17,185 nt of DNA from CAYNCE01 sp964522515 (GTDB taxonomy: Bacteria > Patescibacteriota > Patescibacteriia > UBA2196). Positions within the stretch are counted from its first letter, which is position 1. Each line of letters starts with the position of its first letter. Shown here piece after piece: positions 5,877 through 12,891 of the stretch. The DNA is taken from the NCBI GenBank assembly GCA_964522515.1, contig CAZFWC010000014.1, positions 1 through 17,185 on the forward strand, read 5' to 3'. Position numbers and translations under genes: made by a program. The notes beneath the pieces are model-generated. The model did not search any database and was not told the origin of the DNA. It saw nothing but the letters and a program-made list of their open reading frames with translations.

Positions 5877-7529
5877 TTAATTTTTTACAAAAACAACAAC
5901 CTCCTCGCCTTCATTAATCCCAGAAATAATTTCTATTCCATCATCTCCTCGCATTCCAGTTGTCACAATTCTTTGTTCAGGAATATTGTTAATCAAAACT
6001 TCCACATATTTATCGCCATTTGTGGATTTAATTGCTCGTGATGGAACAACCAAAACGCTTTCTTTTTTGTTTGTTAAAATAATTACATTTGCTGTCATTC
6101 CTGGTTTTAAATTATAACTTAAATTGTCTAACTGAATTTTAACTTTATAATAAACAACATCTTGAATTGTTGTTTCAGTTGGATCAACAAAAATAACTTT
6201 GCCAGAAAAAATTTCCTCATCACCAAAAGCATCAAGTGTAATTTCTGCTTCTTGTAAAATTTTAATTTTTGCAATATCAGATTCTGGAATATCAACTTCA
6301 ATTTGCAAATTTGATTCTCCAATCATTTCTAAAACAGCAGAAACTAAAGAAGTTTGTTCTCCAAGATTATAATTTTTTTTAATTATTGTTCCGTTAATTG
6401 GAGCTTTAATAATTGTTTGATTAAGATTTGCTTGAGCTAATTTTAAATTAGCGCGAGCAGAATCAATTTTAGCTTTTACTGCTTCAATCTCAAATGCTCT
6501 TGGCGGAGTTTTTTTAAAATTTAATTGAGAATTAGCAATTGCCAAAAATTTTTGTGCGCTTAAAACAGCATCTTCATAAATTGTAATTTGCTCTTGATAA
6601 TAAATAATTTTATTTGTCCAATTTGATTTAGCGTTTTGAATATTTATTTTTGCTGTGCTCACACTAGTTTGTTTTGCAATAATATTACTTTTCAAAGTAT
6701 CAAGTTCTGTCTCAGTTAAATTGTTAGAAGTTAGAGTTGCTCTTAAAACATCTGAAGTATTATCTAAAGTTGTCACAACTAAATTTAAAGTATTTTTTAA
6801 TTCATCTAAAGCGCTTAAAATCTCTGCATTTTCAGAATAATTGTTGATATTAAAAATAATAATTTTAGTTTTATTAATTAATTGTTGAGAAAGCTCTTGA
6901 TTTATTTCAGCTAAGCTTAATTTATTATTATCCAAAATTGATAAAGTTGTTTGCGCGTCAGTATCATTTAAAGTGTTATTAACTTCATTAATTGCATTTT
7001 GCGCAATAATTATTTCATTGTTTAAATAATTAATTGCTGTGTCTTTTAAATTTAATAATTCAGTGTTGCGTTTTAATTTTAAATTCTTTAAATTATTTTC
7101 TGCTGAAATTAAATCTTGTTGTTTTTGCTCTGCGGTATTTTTTGAAATATTAATATCTTCAGCTGAAGCTCCTGCTAATAATTTGTCATAATCCGCAATC
7201 ATTTGATTAACTTGCGCGCGCGCGTTGTCAATTGAACTTGCTAAAGCGTTTGCTCCTAATTTAGCCAAAATTTGTCCTGCTTTAACTTTGCTTCCAACTT
7301 CAAAATAAATATTACTAATTCGTCCAGTTGTTTTAAAATTCAAATCAATTTTTTCAGCGGATTCAATTCTGCCAGTTGCATCAACAGTTTGTTTTAGTGT
7401 TGTTTTTTCAACTTTGTGAGTTGTGTACTCTAATTGTTTTTTAGATTTTTGCGCAATTACAAATCCGCCAACAATAATAATTGCGAAAATAATAACTAAA
7501 GTAATAATAATTTTTTTCTTTTTAGTCAT
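5877..7529 (-). CDS. MacA/HlyD-type membrane fusion (adaptor) protein
   Basis: A 550-aa extracytoplasmic adaptor for an ABC exporter. Residues 1-5 are basic and 6-26 form a single N-terminal membrane anchor. The first half of a lipoyl-like domain (about 55-92) contains GRISNIYFEVGSKVKAGQIL. Residues about 95-370 are a very long, Asn/Lys/Leu-rich helical hairpin. The second lipoyl half carries APINGTIIKKNYNLGE (376-391). The beta-barrel and membrane-proximal domains follow, including LKPGMTANVII (474-484). The helical hairpin is longer than in E. coli MacA (371 aa in total). If the host has no outer membrane, as is usual for Patescibacteria, no TolC partner is expected. The start lies 3 bp past the stop of the upstream gene, implying translational coupling in the dnaN operon. 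Confidence 0.92.
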   Translation of the reverse strand: MTKKKKIIITLVIIFAIIIVGGFVIAQKSKKQLEYTTHKVEKTTLKQTVDATGRIESAEKIDLNFKTTGRISNIYFEVGSKVKAGQILAKLGANALASSIDNARAQVNQMIADYDKLLAGASAEDINISKNTAEQKQQDLISAENNLKNLKLKRNTELLNLKDTAINYLNNEIIIAQNAINEVNNTLNDTDAQTTLSILDNNKLSLAEINQELSQQLINKTKIIIFNINNYSENAEILSALDELKNTLNLVVTTLDNTSDVLRATLTSNNLTETELDTLKSNIIAKQTSVSTAKINIQNAKSNWTNKIIYYQEQITIYEDAVLSAQKFLAIANSQLNFKKTPPRAFEIEAVKAKIDSARANLKLAQANLNQTIIKAPINGTIIKKNYNLGEQTSLVSAVLEMIGESNLQIEVDIPESDIAKIKILQEAEITLDAFGDEEIFSGKVIFVDPTETTIQDVVYYKVKIQLDNLSYNLKPGMTANVIILTNKKESVLVVPSRAIKSTNGDKYVEVLINNIPEQRIVTTGMRGDDGIEIISGINEGEEVVVFVKN

Positions 7530-7532
7530 ATT

Positions 7533-8003
7533 TTATTCTTGCTCTAAAATTTCTTCATTTTTTTTATTTTCCTTTTTTTTATAATTTTCACCAAACAAAT
7601 CTATAAATTCTTTTTCAAAAAGCCTTAAAATAAAATCTCTTTCTTTTCCATTCAAAAAAATCAATTCATTTAATTCTTTAGAAGCTTTTTCTTTACTACT
7701 TTTATAAAATTCAATTAACCTTTCTATTTGCCATTCTTGAAGTGAATAATTCTCAACAGCCTGATTTATATTATTTTTTATTTGTTCAAAAAGCAAAACA
7801 AATTCTTGTTCTTTTTCATTATTTTTAAACTTTCTTTTTTCGTTTTTAGCGTGATCATTTATTTTCTTTTGTTTAAATGATTCTAATTGTACTTCTTTCT
7901 GTTCATTTTTTTTATCAACCACAAAATCTGGACGCAATGTTTTTCCTCCTTCCCAACTTTTTGAATTATTACTTTGTTTTAGCCCTGTTTTTTCTAAATG
8001 CAT
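7533..8003 (-). CDS. Charged, helical protein of unknown function between dnaN and the adaptor gene
   Basis: A 156-aa protein, not recognised. It is rich in Lys, Glu and Asn, with no membrane segment or signal peptide, and much of residues 60-156 looks helical (LLFEQIKNNINQAVENY, LQEWQIERLIEFYKSS). The gene starts 25 bp after the dnaN stop and ends 3 bp before the adaptor gene, so it is in the same operon. The ATG at 8003 has no Shine-Dalgarno. An in-frame TTG at 7937 is preceded by a perfect AGGAGG at seven bases, giving a 134-aa protein starting RPDFVVDKK after the Met. Either start is possible. In many bacteria recF follows dnaN; this protein bears no resemblance to RecF. Confidence 0.75.
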   Translation of the reverse strand: MHLEKTGLKQSNNSKSWEGGKTLRPDFVVDKKNEQKEVQLESFKQKKINDHAKNEKRKFKNNEKEQEFVLLFEQIKNNINQAVENYSLQEWQIERLIEFYKSSKEKASKELNELIFLNGKERDFILRLFEKEFIDLFGENYKKKENKKNEEILEQE

Positions 8004-8028
8004 ATTTTTTAATTTTATTATTTAAAAT

Positions 8029-9141
8029 TTACTGTCTAATCGGCATTATTAAATACAAATAATCATCCTTACCTTGTGGTTTTAAAATTGCTGGATTTTC
8101 ACCAGAAGTTAATTCAAGCACAACTTTATCTTGCGGAATATTTAACAAACCTTCTAAAATATAATGATAATTAAAAACAATTTTGCAATTATTTCCTTTA
8201 ATTTCAGCTTTAATTTCAGCTTCATTTTCACCAATTTGAGTATTTGTTGATTTAATAATAATTTTATCAGGTGATTTAAATTCAAAAATAACATCAAAAA
8301 CACCAATTTTAGCAAAAAGTCCTGCTGCTTTAATTGCGTTTATAATTTCATTTTTAGAAAATTCAACGCTAGTTTGTAAATTTTGCGGAATAATTTGTTT
8401 GTAATCAGGGTACTCTCCGTCAATTAAACGAGAAGTAAGTTCAATATTATCTGTTTTAAACATTATTTGATTTTCTTCTAAAAAAATATTTACTTCTTCA
8501 TTTTCATTAATTTCACTTAAAATTCTTGCTAATTCTTGCAGAGTTTTAATTGGAATAATAAAATTTGTGGAATTTTTTATATTTTCCAAAACCTCAACTT
8601 TTTTTTCAGCTAATCTGTAACTGTCAGTTGCAACAACAATTAATTCAGATTTCTCTTGATTAATATTAAAATAACCGCCAGATAATTCAGGACGGGACTC
8701 ATTATTTATTGCTGCAAAAATTGTTTGAGAAAGAGCGTTTTTTAAAACAGATGATTTAATTTTAAAATTTTGTTTTTTTTCAACTTCTGGAATAAGAGGA
8801 TAATCTTCAGCTGGCTGAGTTTTGATTTTTGTTTTCCATTTTCCAGAAGTGATTTTAATTTCATTGTTTATTGTTTCAAATTCAACTTTTTCTTCTGGTA
8901 AATAACTTACAAAGCTTGTTAAAATTTGAGAAGGCACTGTTATTTTTCCACTTTGTTCTGTTTTGCTTCTAATTTTTGTTTTAATTCCAATTTCTAAATT
9001 AGTAGCTGACAAATCAACTCCTTCGTTGTTCACTGAAATTAAAATATTGTTTAAAATCGGCAAGCTAACATTTTTGCTTGAAATCTTTGAAACAATATTT
9101 AAACCTTTAATTAAATTTTCTTGTGTGCAAGTAAATTTCAT
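8029..9141 (-). CDS. dnaN: DNA polymerase III beta sliding clamp
   Basis: The beta clamp is a ring-shaped dimer that tethers the replicative polymerase to DNA. At 370 aa it has the usual family length, made of three clamp domains. Recognisable landmarks are the N-terminal MKFTCTQENLIKGL, SLPILNNILI in domain 1, VATDSYRLA near the end of domain 2, RLIDGEYPDYKQIIP, and the C-terminal LYLIMPIRQ, matching the classical VMPMRL-type ending that forms the peptide-binding pocket. It lies downstream of dnaA on the same strand, separated by 304 bp that probably contain oriC. No Shine-Dalgarno is visible before the ATG; an inverted repeat in the leader (9152-9188) may matter for expression. Downstream genes follow closely. 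Confidence 0.97.
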   Translation of the reverse strand: MKFTCTQENLIKGLNIVSKISSKNVSLPILNNILISVNNEGVDLSATNLEIGIKTKIRSKTEQSGKITVPSQILTSFVSYLPEEKVEFETINNEIKITSGKWKTKIKTQPAEDYPLIPEVEKKQNFKIKSSVLKNALSQTIFAAINNESRPELSGGYFNINQEKSELIVVATDSYRLAEKKVEVLENIKNSTNFIIPIKTLQELARILSEINENEEVNIFLEENQIMFKTDNIELTSRLIDGEYPDYKQIIPQNLQTSVEFSKNEIINAIKAAGLFAKIGVFDVIFEFKSPDKIIIKSTNTQIGENEAEIKAEIKGNNCKIVFNYHYILEGLLNIPQDKVVLELTSGENPAILKPQGKDDYLYLIMPIRQ

Positions 9142-9151
9142 ATTTTTTAAT

Positions 9152-9188
9152 ATTTTGTAAATTTTAAAAGTAAAAAATTTTACAAAAT
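9152..9188 (-). promoter_or_regulatory. Inverted repeat in the dnaN leader
   Basis: ATTTTGTAAA (9152-9161) and TTTACAAAAT (9179-9188) are perfect 10-bp arms with a 17-base spacer, starting 10 bases upstream of the dnaN ATG. It could be an operator or an RNA hairpin hiding the start region. In such AT-rich DNA some chance palindromes are expected. Confidence 0.4.
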
Positions 9189-9189
9189 T

Positions 9190-9430
9190 TATTTTTATTA
9201 TATTATAATTAATTATTTAATATTTATAATAATATTAATAAGTCCTGTGGATTAAGTTGATAACTAATTTTTTTGCCTTAATTAAATAATATATTCTATT
9301 TTAGCGTGTGCATAATTCTGTGGATATTTTTTGAACTAAATGTTAATAAATTAAGTTAATATTTTTTTGTGTTAATAAACCAATTTTTATTAACAAGATT
9401 TTATAAAGTTTTTAACATACTTGTTAACAT
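9190..9430. other. oriC: Candidate chromosomal replication origin (oriC) between dnaA and dnaN
   Basis: The dnaA-dnaN spacer has DnaA-box-like 9-mers on one strand: TGTGGATTA (9246-9254), TGTGCATAA (9307-9315) and TGTGGATAT (9319-9327). Each differs by one base from the box TGTGGATAA (reverse of TTATCCACA). A further motif TGTTAATAA occurs at 9341-9349 and 9370-9378, inverted at 9387-9395, and TGTTAACA at 9422-9429. Beyond the outermost box lies a nearly pure A/T tract (9190-9240), a likely unwinding element. Read on the minus strand the box is followed by GGACT and then a TAT/TAA-rich triplet-like run, resembling box, GC patch and DnaA-trio order. The gene context (dnaA, dnaN, rpmH, rnpA) supports an origin. 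Function is inferred. Confidence 0.6.
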
Positions 9431-9445
9431 TTTTTACTTTTTAAT

Positions 9446-10813
9446 TTATTCATTGTATAATTTTTGTTTTATTAAAATTAAATCGTTTTTAATTTTATCA
9501 TTTTTTTCAACTTCTTTGCAAATTTTAGAGTAAGAGTGCATTGCTGTTGTGTGATCTCGTTTGCCTAATTCTTGTCCAATATTTGGAAATGAAGCGTTTA
9601 TTTCTTCACGCATCAAATACATTGCAATTTGTCTAGGAACAACAAGTTCTTTTTTTCTTGAACTGCCAGTAAGATTTTCAATGCTGATTTCAAAAAAACT
9701 AGCAACAGTGTTTATTATTTTTTTTGCTGTTAAAGAACTTTTTGGTGTGTGTAAATTAATTGCTTTAATAATATTTTTAACTTCATCTAAATCAGCTTTT
9801 TTGTTTATTAATTGACAAGACGCAATAATTCTATTAATTACGCCTTCAAGTTCTCTGATGTTGCTATTTATATTATCTGCTAGATATTCAATTACTTCTT
9901 TGTTTAAAGAGAATTTTTTTTCTAATAATTTTGTTTGAATAATTGCTATTTTTGTTTCAACATCTGGTTCTGAAATATCAACAATCATTCCCCATTGAAA
10001 TCTTGATTCAAGTCTTTGTTGTAAATCTGGAATTGCTTTTGGTGTTCTGTCTGATGATAAAATAATTTGTTTTTCATCTTGTCGCAAGTCATTAAAAGTG
10101 TGAAACATTTGTTCTTGTGTTTGTTCTTTTCCAGAAATAAATTGAATATCATCAATAATTAAAACATCAACTTTGCGATATTTATTTTGAAAGTTTTTTA
10201 TTTTTCCAGATCTAATTGAATATACAAATTGATTTGTAAATTGTTCCGAAGTTAAATATTCAACTTTGCTTTTTGGATTTTTTTTAATAATCGCGTGACC
10301 AATTGCTTGCAATAAATGAGTTTTGCCCAAACCAACTCCACTGTAAATAAATAAAGGGTTGTATGCTTTTCCTGGATTTTTAACAACTGCGTTTGACGCT
10401 GCAAAAGCTAATTCATTGCTTTTTCCAACAACAAAATTATCAAAAGTATATTTAGGATTTAACCCATGCTCATCAACAATTTTTTCTTCAACAAATTCAG
10501 TTTCTTTAATTGCTTGTTTTAAATTAGTAATGTTATTTTTATTATCTGATGTTTCTTTTTTAGGATTTGTTGTTACTTTATAATAAACTTCGCTTAAAGA
10601 ATTTTTTGTGATTTTTTTTAACGCGCTAATAATAAATTTGTGATATTTATTTTCCAACCAAGCTTTTGTGAATTCATTTGGAACAGCAACAGTGATTTTT
10701 TTGTCTTCTTGTAAAATAATTAAAGTATTTTTAAACCAAGTCGTAAAATTAGCCTTTGATAAAGAGACTTCTAGTTCACCTAATATTGATTGCCAAAGTT
10801 GTTCGTTTGTCAT
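9446..10813 (-). CDS. dnaA: Chromosomal replication initiator DnaA
   Basis: DnaA binds oriC and opens the duplex for helicase loading. At 455 aa all four domains are present. Domain I (1-80) begins LWQSILGELEVSLSKANFTTWF. A short linker domain follows (about 81-118). The AAA+ domain has Walker A GVGLGKTH (159-166), Walker B VLIIDDIQF (217-225), the arginine-finger region RLESRFQWG (267-275) and sensor-II segment NIRELEGVI (318-326). Domain IV carries the DNA-binding signature GKRDHTT (417-423), supporting recognition of near-classical DnaA boxes. The ATG lacks a Shine-Dalgarno. A promoter is seen at 10915-10888, and the roughly 70-base leader holds phased GCTGATT repeats. It is divergent from the toxin-antitoxin and rpmH block, the classic origin layout. 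Confidence 0.97.
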   Translation of the reverse strand: MTNEQLWQSILGELEVSLSKANFTTWFKNTLIILQEDKKITVAVPNEFTKAWLENKYHKFIISALKKITKNSLSEVYYKVTTNPKKETSDNKNNITNLKQAIKETEFVEEKIVDEHGLNPKYTFDNFVVGKSNELAFAASNAVVKNPGKAYNPLFIYSGVGLGKTHLLQAIGHAIIKKNPKSKVEYLTSEQFTNQFVYSIRSGKIKNFQNKYRKVDVLIIDDIQFISGKEQTQEQMFHTFNDLRQDEKQIILSSDRTPKAIPDLQQRLESRFQWGMIVDISEPDVETKIAIIQTKLLEKKFSLNKEVIEYLADNINSNIRELEGVINRIIASCQLINKKADLDEVKNIIKAINLHTPKSSLTAKKIINTVASFFEISIENLTGSSRKKELVVPRQIAMYLMREEINASFPNIGQELGKRDHTTAMHSYSKICKEVEKNDKIKNDLILIKQKLYNE

Positions 10814-10823
10814 TCTAGTAGAA

Positions 10824-10888
10824 GCGGATTAATCGCTGATTAGTGAGCTGATTTAACGCTGAATTTTATTTTTATTTTGCTGATTTAA
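10824..10888 (-). repeat. Helically spaced GCTGATT motifs in the dnaA leader
   Basis: On the plus strand GCGGATTAA (10824), GCTGATTAG (10835), GCTGATTTAA (10847), GCTGAATTT (10858) and GCTGATTTAA (10879) start 11, 12, 11 and 21 bases apart, so all lie on about the same face of the helix. They cover the region between the dnaA promoter and its ATG. They may be operators, DnaA or other protein sites, or repeats acting in the mRNA leader. Confidence 0.55.
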
Positions 10889-10915
10889 TCTTACCACATT
10901 TAAAAATAGATTCAA
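10888..10915 (-). promoter_or_regulatory. Probable dnaA promoter
   Basis: On the minus strand TTGAAT (10915-10910), a 16-bp spacer and TAAGAT (10893-10888) precede dnaA, with a start expected near 10881. A DnaA-box-like TGTGGATGA lies at 10947-10955 upstream, consistent with possible autoregulation. Confidence 0.55.
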
Positions 10916-10979
10916 TACTTTATTTTAAGCGGTAAAGTTAATAAAATGTGGATGAAAAGTGTAAAGGTATTTTTTAGAA

Positions 10980-11008
10980 TTGACACAAAATTAAATTTAA
11001 AATATAAT
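10980..11008 (+). promoter_or_regulatory. Consensus promoter of the toxin-antitoxin / rpmH block
   Basis: TTGACA at 10980-10985, 17-bp spacer, TATAAT at 11003-11008: a perfect consensus. Transcription should begin near 11015. This places the true antitoxin start at 11027 or later and rules out the more upstream in-frame ATG at 10946. No separate strong promoter was found for rpmH, so this one may also serve rpmH and rnpA. Confidence 0.85.
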
Positions 11009-11026
11009 AAAAGTGAATTAAGAATT

Positions 11027-11335
11027 ATGAAAATTAAAATTTTTAATTTTAAAAATATGAATTTACAAAAACAACAATCTAGAACACCCCGTACAAATCC
11101 AAAAACAATTAGCGTTGACAATCCTCTTGAATTTAAAATTAAATTAACGCCAGAGCAACTGTGGCAAGCGTACCAAAAGCTTTTAGAAGAAAGAGGAGTT
11201 GAAGAATTAGAAGATAGTGATTGGATAAATAAACCAGAAGTATTAAAAATGATAAAAGAAGAAGGGAAAAAGGCTAGAACAGAATATGAAAAAGGTCAGT
11301 GCTTAACACTAGAAGAATTACAAAAAGAAATTTAG
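11027..11335 (+). CDS. Probable antitoxin of a RelE/ParE-type pair
   Basis: A 102-aa, charged, mostly helical protein directly upstream of a RelE/ParE-like toxin gene (4 bp apart). The N-terminus is basic (KIKIFNFKN, QKQQSRTPRTNPK). The C-terminal part ARTEYEKGQCLTLEELQKEI resembles the EYxxGxxxTLEEL ending of RelB-like antitoxins, the segment that usually wraps the toxin. I saw no clear DNA-binding fold. The start at 11027 lies about 12 bases after the predicted transcription start; ATG 11057 (MNLQKQQ) is an alternative, and neither has a Shine-Dalgarno. The antitoxin role rests on position and the C-terminal motif, so it is an inference. Confidence 0.7.
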   Translation: MKIKIFNFKNMNLQKQQSRTPRTNPKTISVDNPLEFKIKLTPEQLWQAYQKLLEERGVEELEDSDWINKPEVLKMIKEEGKKARTEYEKGQCLTLEELQKEI

Positions 11336-11339
11336 TTTT

Positions 11340-11633
11340 ATGTTTAAAAATATGTATAAAATAATGTTTTCAACAGCAGCTAGAAAAGATTTAAAAAGAG
11401 TTGCTTCTCAGGTTAAAGATTTAATAAACAAGGAAATTTTCCCTGCTTTAAGTTTAGATCCTTTTAGAGGTGAAAAGTTAAAAGGAATTAATTATTGGAA
11501 ATATGGTTTATCTTATCACGGTATCCAGTTTCGTGTAGTTTACGAAATTCAAAATGAAATACTTCTTGTTTTAATTGTTGTGATTGGTTCAAGAGAAAAT
11601 TTTTATAAAAAATTAAGACAAAGAATTAAATAA
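11340..11633 (+). CDS. RelE/ParE-family toxin
   Basis: A 97-aa protein with the family pattern: YKIMFSTAARKDLKRV at the start (beta strand then helix), FRGEKLKG in the middle, then WKYGLSYHGIQFRVVYEI and a hydrophobic strand LLVLIVVIGSRENFYKKL at the end. Members cleave mRNA on the ribosome (RelE) or poison gyrase (ParE); sequence alone does not decide which. The upstream gene should be its antitoxin. An internal ATG at 11352 (MYKIMF) matches the usual family start better than 11340. The stop is only 6 bp before rpmH, so the pair is wedged into the normally conserved dnaA-rpmH junction. Confidence 0.82.
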   Translation: MFKNMYKIMFSTAARKDLKRVASQVKDLINKEIFPALSLDPFRGEKLKGINYWKYGLSYHGIQFRVVYEIQNEILLVLIVVIGSRENFYKKLRQRIK

Positions 11634-11639
11634 AATTTT

Positions 11640-11777
11640 ATGCCAAAAAGAACTTACCAACCATCAAATAGAAAGAGAAGCCGAACACACGGTTTTCAAA
11701 AACGAATGAGCACAAAAAGTGGCCAGCGAATTTTAAAATCCAGGCGATCAAAAGGCAGAGAAAAATTATCTGCGTAA
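11640..11777 (+). CDS. rpmH: 50S ribosomal protein L34
   Basis: A 45-aa, highly basic protein: MPKRTYQPSNRKRSRTHGF is the textbook L34 start, followed by KRMSTKSGQRILKSRRSKGR and a short LSA end. L34 is a small protein of the large ribosomal subunit. It begins 6 bp after the toxin stop and precedes rnpA by 61 bp, the standard rpmH-rnpA order. No Shine-Dalgarno is visible, since the upstream bases are AAATTTT-like. Confidence 0.97.
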   Translation: MPKRTYQPSNRKRSRTHGFQKRMSTKSGQRILKSRRSKGREKLSA

Positions 11778-11838
11778 AAATTTTTAATACTCTTTGTGTT
11801 GAATTAAAAACCTGCCTAAAAGCAGTTAAACTATTTTT

Positions 11839-12180
11839 ATGTTCACTTCTTTATCAAAACAAAAAGATTTTGAACAAGTAGCCAAAAAAGGCAATTCTTT
11901 TTTTACAAAAGAATTTGGATTTAAAATAATTAAAAATAATTTTAAAAAAAATAGATATGGAATTGTTGTAAGTTTAAAAGTTGATAAAAAAGCTGTTGTG
12001 CGAAATAAAATTCGTCGTCAAATTCGTGAAATAATTCGTTTAAACAATAAAAATATAAAACAAGGATTTGATATTATGATTTTAACAAGGTCTTTAATTA
12101 AAGATTTGAAATACAAAGAAATTGAAGAAAAATTATTAAACTTATTTAAAAAAGCAAATTTATATTTATTAAGAAATTGA
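11839..12180 (+). CDS. rnpA: Ribonuclease P protein component
   Basis: A 113-aa basic protein that assists the RNase P RNA in trimming tRNA 5' ends. It starts SLSKQKDFEQVAKKG, the usual N-terminal segment, followed by FGFKIIKNNFKKNRYGIVVSLKV. The RNA-binding signature is VVRNKIRRQIREIIR (about 53-67), the family RNRxKR-type motif. Then GFDIMILTRSL and a final helix. It lies between rpmH and yidD as usual. The final codons and TGA stop lie inside the AT-rich palindromic element copy B, which may have replaced the original end. Use of TGA as stop here argues against UGA reassignment in this genome. Confidence 0.95.
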   Translation: MFTSLSKQKDFEQVAKKGNSFFTKEFGFKIIKNNFKKNRYGIVVSLKVDKKAVVRNKIRRQIREIIRLNNKNIKQGFDIMILTRSLIKDLKYKEIEEKLLNLFKKANLYLLRN

Positions 12181-12269
12181 GAAATTAAGAAATTGAGGAC
12201 AATTAAAATTTTCTTTGAAAATTTTGATAAAAATCCCTTAATTTCTCCTTTCTTAATTTCTTTATTTCC
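12171..12269. repeat. AT-rich palindromic element, copy B
   Basis: Same plan as 5778-5865: left arm GAGAAATTAAGAAATTGAGG (12179-12198), inner hairpin AAAATTTTC-TTT-GAAAATTTT, right arm from about 12239 to 12269. It overlaps the last four codons (including the stop) of rnpA and ends one base before the GTG start of yidD. Confidence 0.8.
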
Positions 12270-12509
12270 GTGTTTAAAATAATAATTTTATTAATAATAA
12301 AAGTTTACCAAAAATTTATTTCCCCAGATCACGGTGGAATGTTAGGTTATTTTAAACCTTTAGGTGTTTGTAAATTTAAACCAACTTGTTCAGAATATAG
12401 TTACCAAGCAATTGAAAAATATGGTATATTAAAAGGCGGTTGGTTGGGAATAAAAAGAATTTTAAGATGCAACCCATTTAACAAAGGTGGATACGATCCT
12501 GTGAATTAA
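12270..12509 (+). CDS. yidD: Membrane protein insertion efficiency factor YidD
   Basis: A 79-aa membrane-associated protein that helps YidC-dependent insertion of membrane proteins. The N-terminal hydrophobic/amphipathic segment (IIILLIIKVYQKFIS) is followed by the hallmark CKFKPTCSEYSYQAIEKYG and RCNPFNKGGYDPV, with the three family cysteines in place. Between them is HGGMLGYFKPLG, a little longer than in E. coli. The start is GTG at 12270, immediately after the palindromic element; no ATG is available nearby. Its place between rnpA and yidC is standard, although here a regulator and a small gene intervene before yidC. Confidence 0.93.
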   Translation: MFKIIILLIIKVYQKFISPDHGGMLGYFKPLGVCKFKPTCSEYSYQAIEKYGILKGGWLGIKRILRCNPFNKGGYDPVN

Positions 12510-12530
12510 AAAGATAAAAATATAAAAATA

Positions 12531-12562
12531 TAAAAAAGCACGGCTTGTTTAAAAGTCGTGCT
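12531..12562 (-). terminator. Intrinsic terminator of the 56-aa gene
   Basis: On the minus strand AGCACGACTT pairs with AAGCCGTGCT (10 bp with one G-U) around a six-base loop, followed by six Ts (12536-12531). It lies 20 bases beyond the stop of the small cysteine-containing gene. It may also slow transcription coming from yidD. Confidence 0.85.
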
Positions 12563-12581
12563 GTTTGTTTGTGGGTTTAGC

Positions 12582-12752
12582 TTATTTTAGCGCCTCTTTA
12601 ATTATTTCCAAAGGCACTTCAACAACTGCTTCGTCAGCAGATACCACAACACCTTCTGGTGGTTGTACTTTTTTTCCAACCACTACCACCAGAATAGTGG
12701 CAGACGGGCAAGTACCAACACAGCAAGATTTTTTTGTTTCCTTTGTTTCCAT
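12582..12752 (-). CDS. 56-aa cysteine-containing small protein
   Basis: A 56-codon frame from ATG at 12752 to TAA at 12584-12582. It is supported by a perfect AGGAGG about 5 bases upstream and a strong terminator 20 bases downstream. The N-terminus is KETKKSCCVGTCPS, with a CCxxxC cluster that could bind a metal or be redox-active. Then follow the hydrophobic ATILVVVVGKKVQPPEG and an acidic C-terminal half (VSADEAVVEVPLEIIKEALK). No clear signal peptide is seen. I do not recognise the family. Upstream there is a 7-bp inverted repeat overlapping a possible promoter, so it may be regulated, perhaps by the divergent TrmB-like gene; that is speculation. Confidence 0.75.
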   Translation of the reverse strand: METKETKKSCCVGTCPSATILVVVVGKKVQPPEGVVVSADEAVVEVPLEIIKEALK

Positions 12753-12788
12753 GATTCCTCCTAGTTATTAATTTTTAAAATTAAGTTT

Positions 12789-12835
12789 AACTTAGTATCT
12801 TAGCTAAGTTTAATGTAATGAAACTTGAAAAACAA
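12789..12835 (-). promoter_or_regulatory. Possible promoter and operator of the 56-aa gene
   Basis: On the minus strand TTGTTT (12835-12830), 17 bp, then TAAACT (12812-12807). The perfect inverted repeat AACTTAG (12789-12795) and CTAAGTT (12804-12810) with an 8-base spacer overlaps the -10 and start region, as an operator would. Confidence 0.45.
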
Positions 12836-12891
12836 TATTTTTTTGAAAAATTTATTTTTTCTCTAATATTAGCTCAAAATAACTAAAAAAG

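Noticed and set aside
6655..6840. Plus-strand frame inside the adaptor gene
   Set aside because: It is antisense to the helical hairpin of a well-supported gene and has no start signals.
10946..11026. Upstream ATG of the antitoxin gene
   Set aside because: It lies upstream of the consensus promoter at 10980-11008, so it would not be in the transcript.
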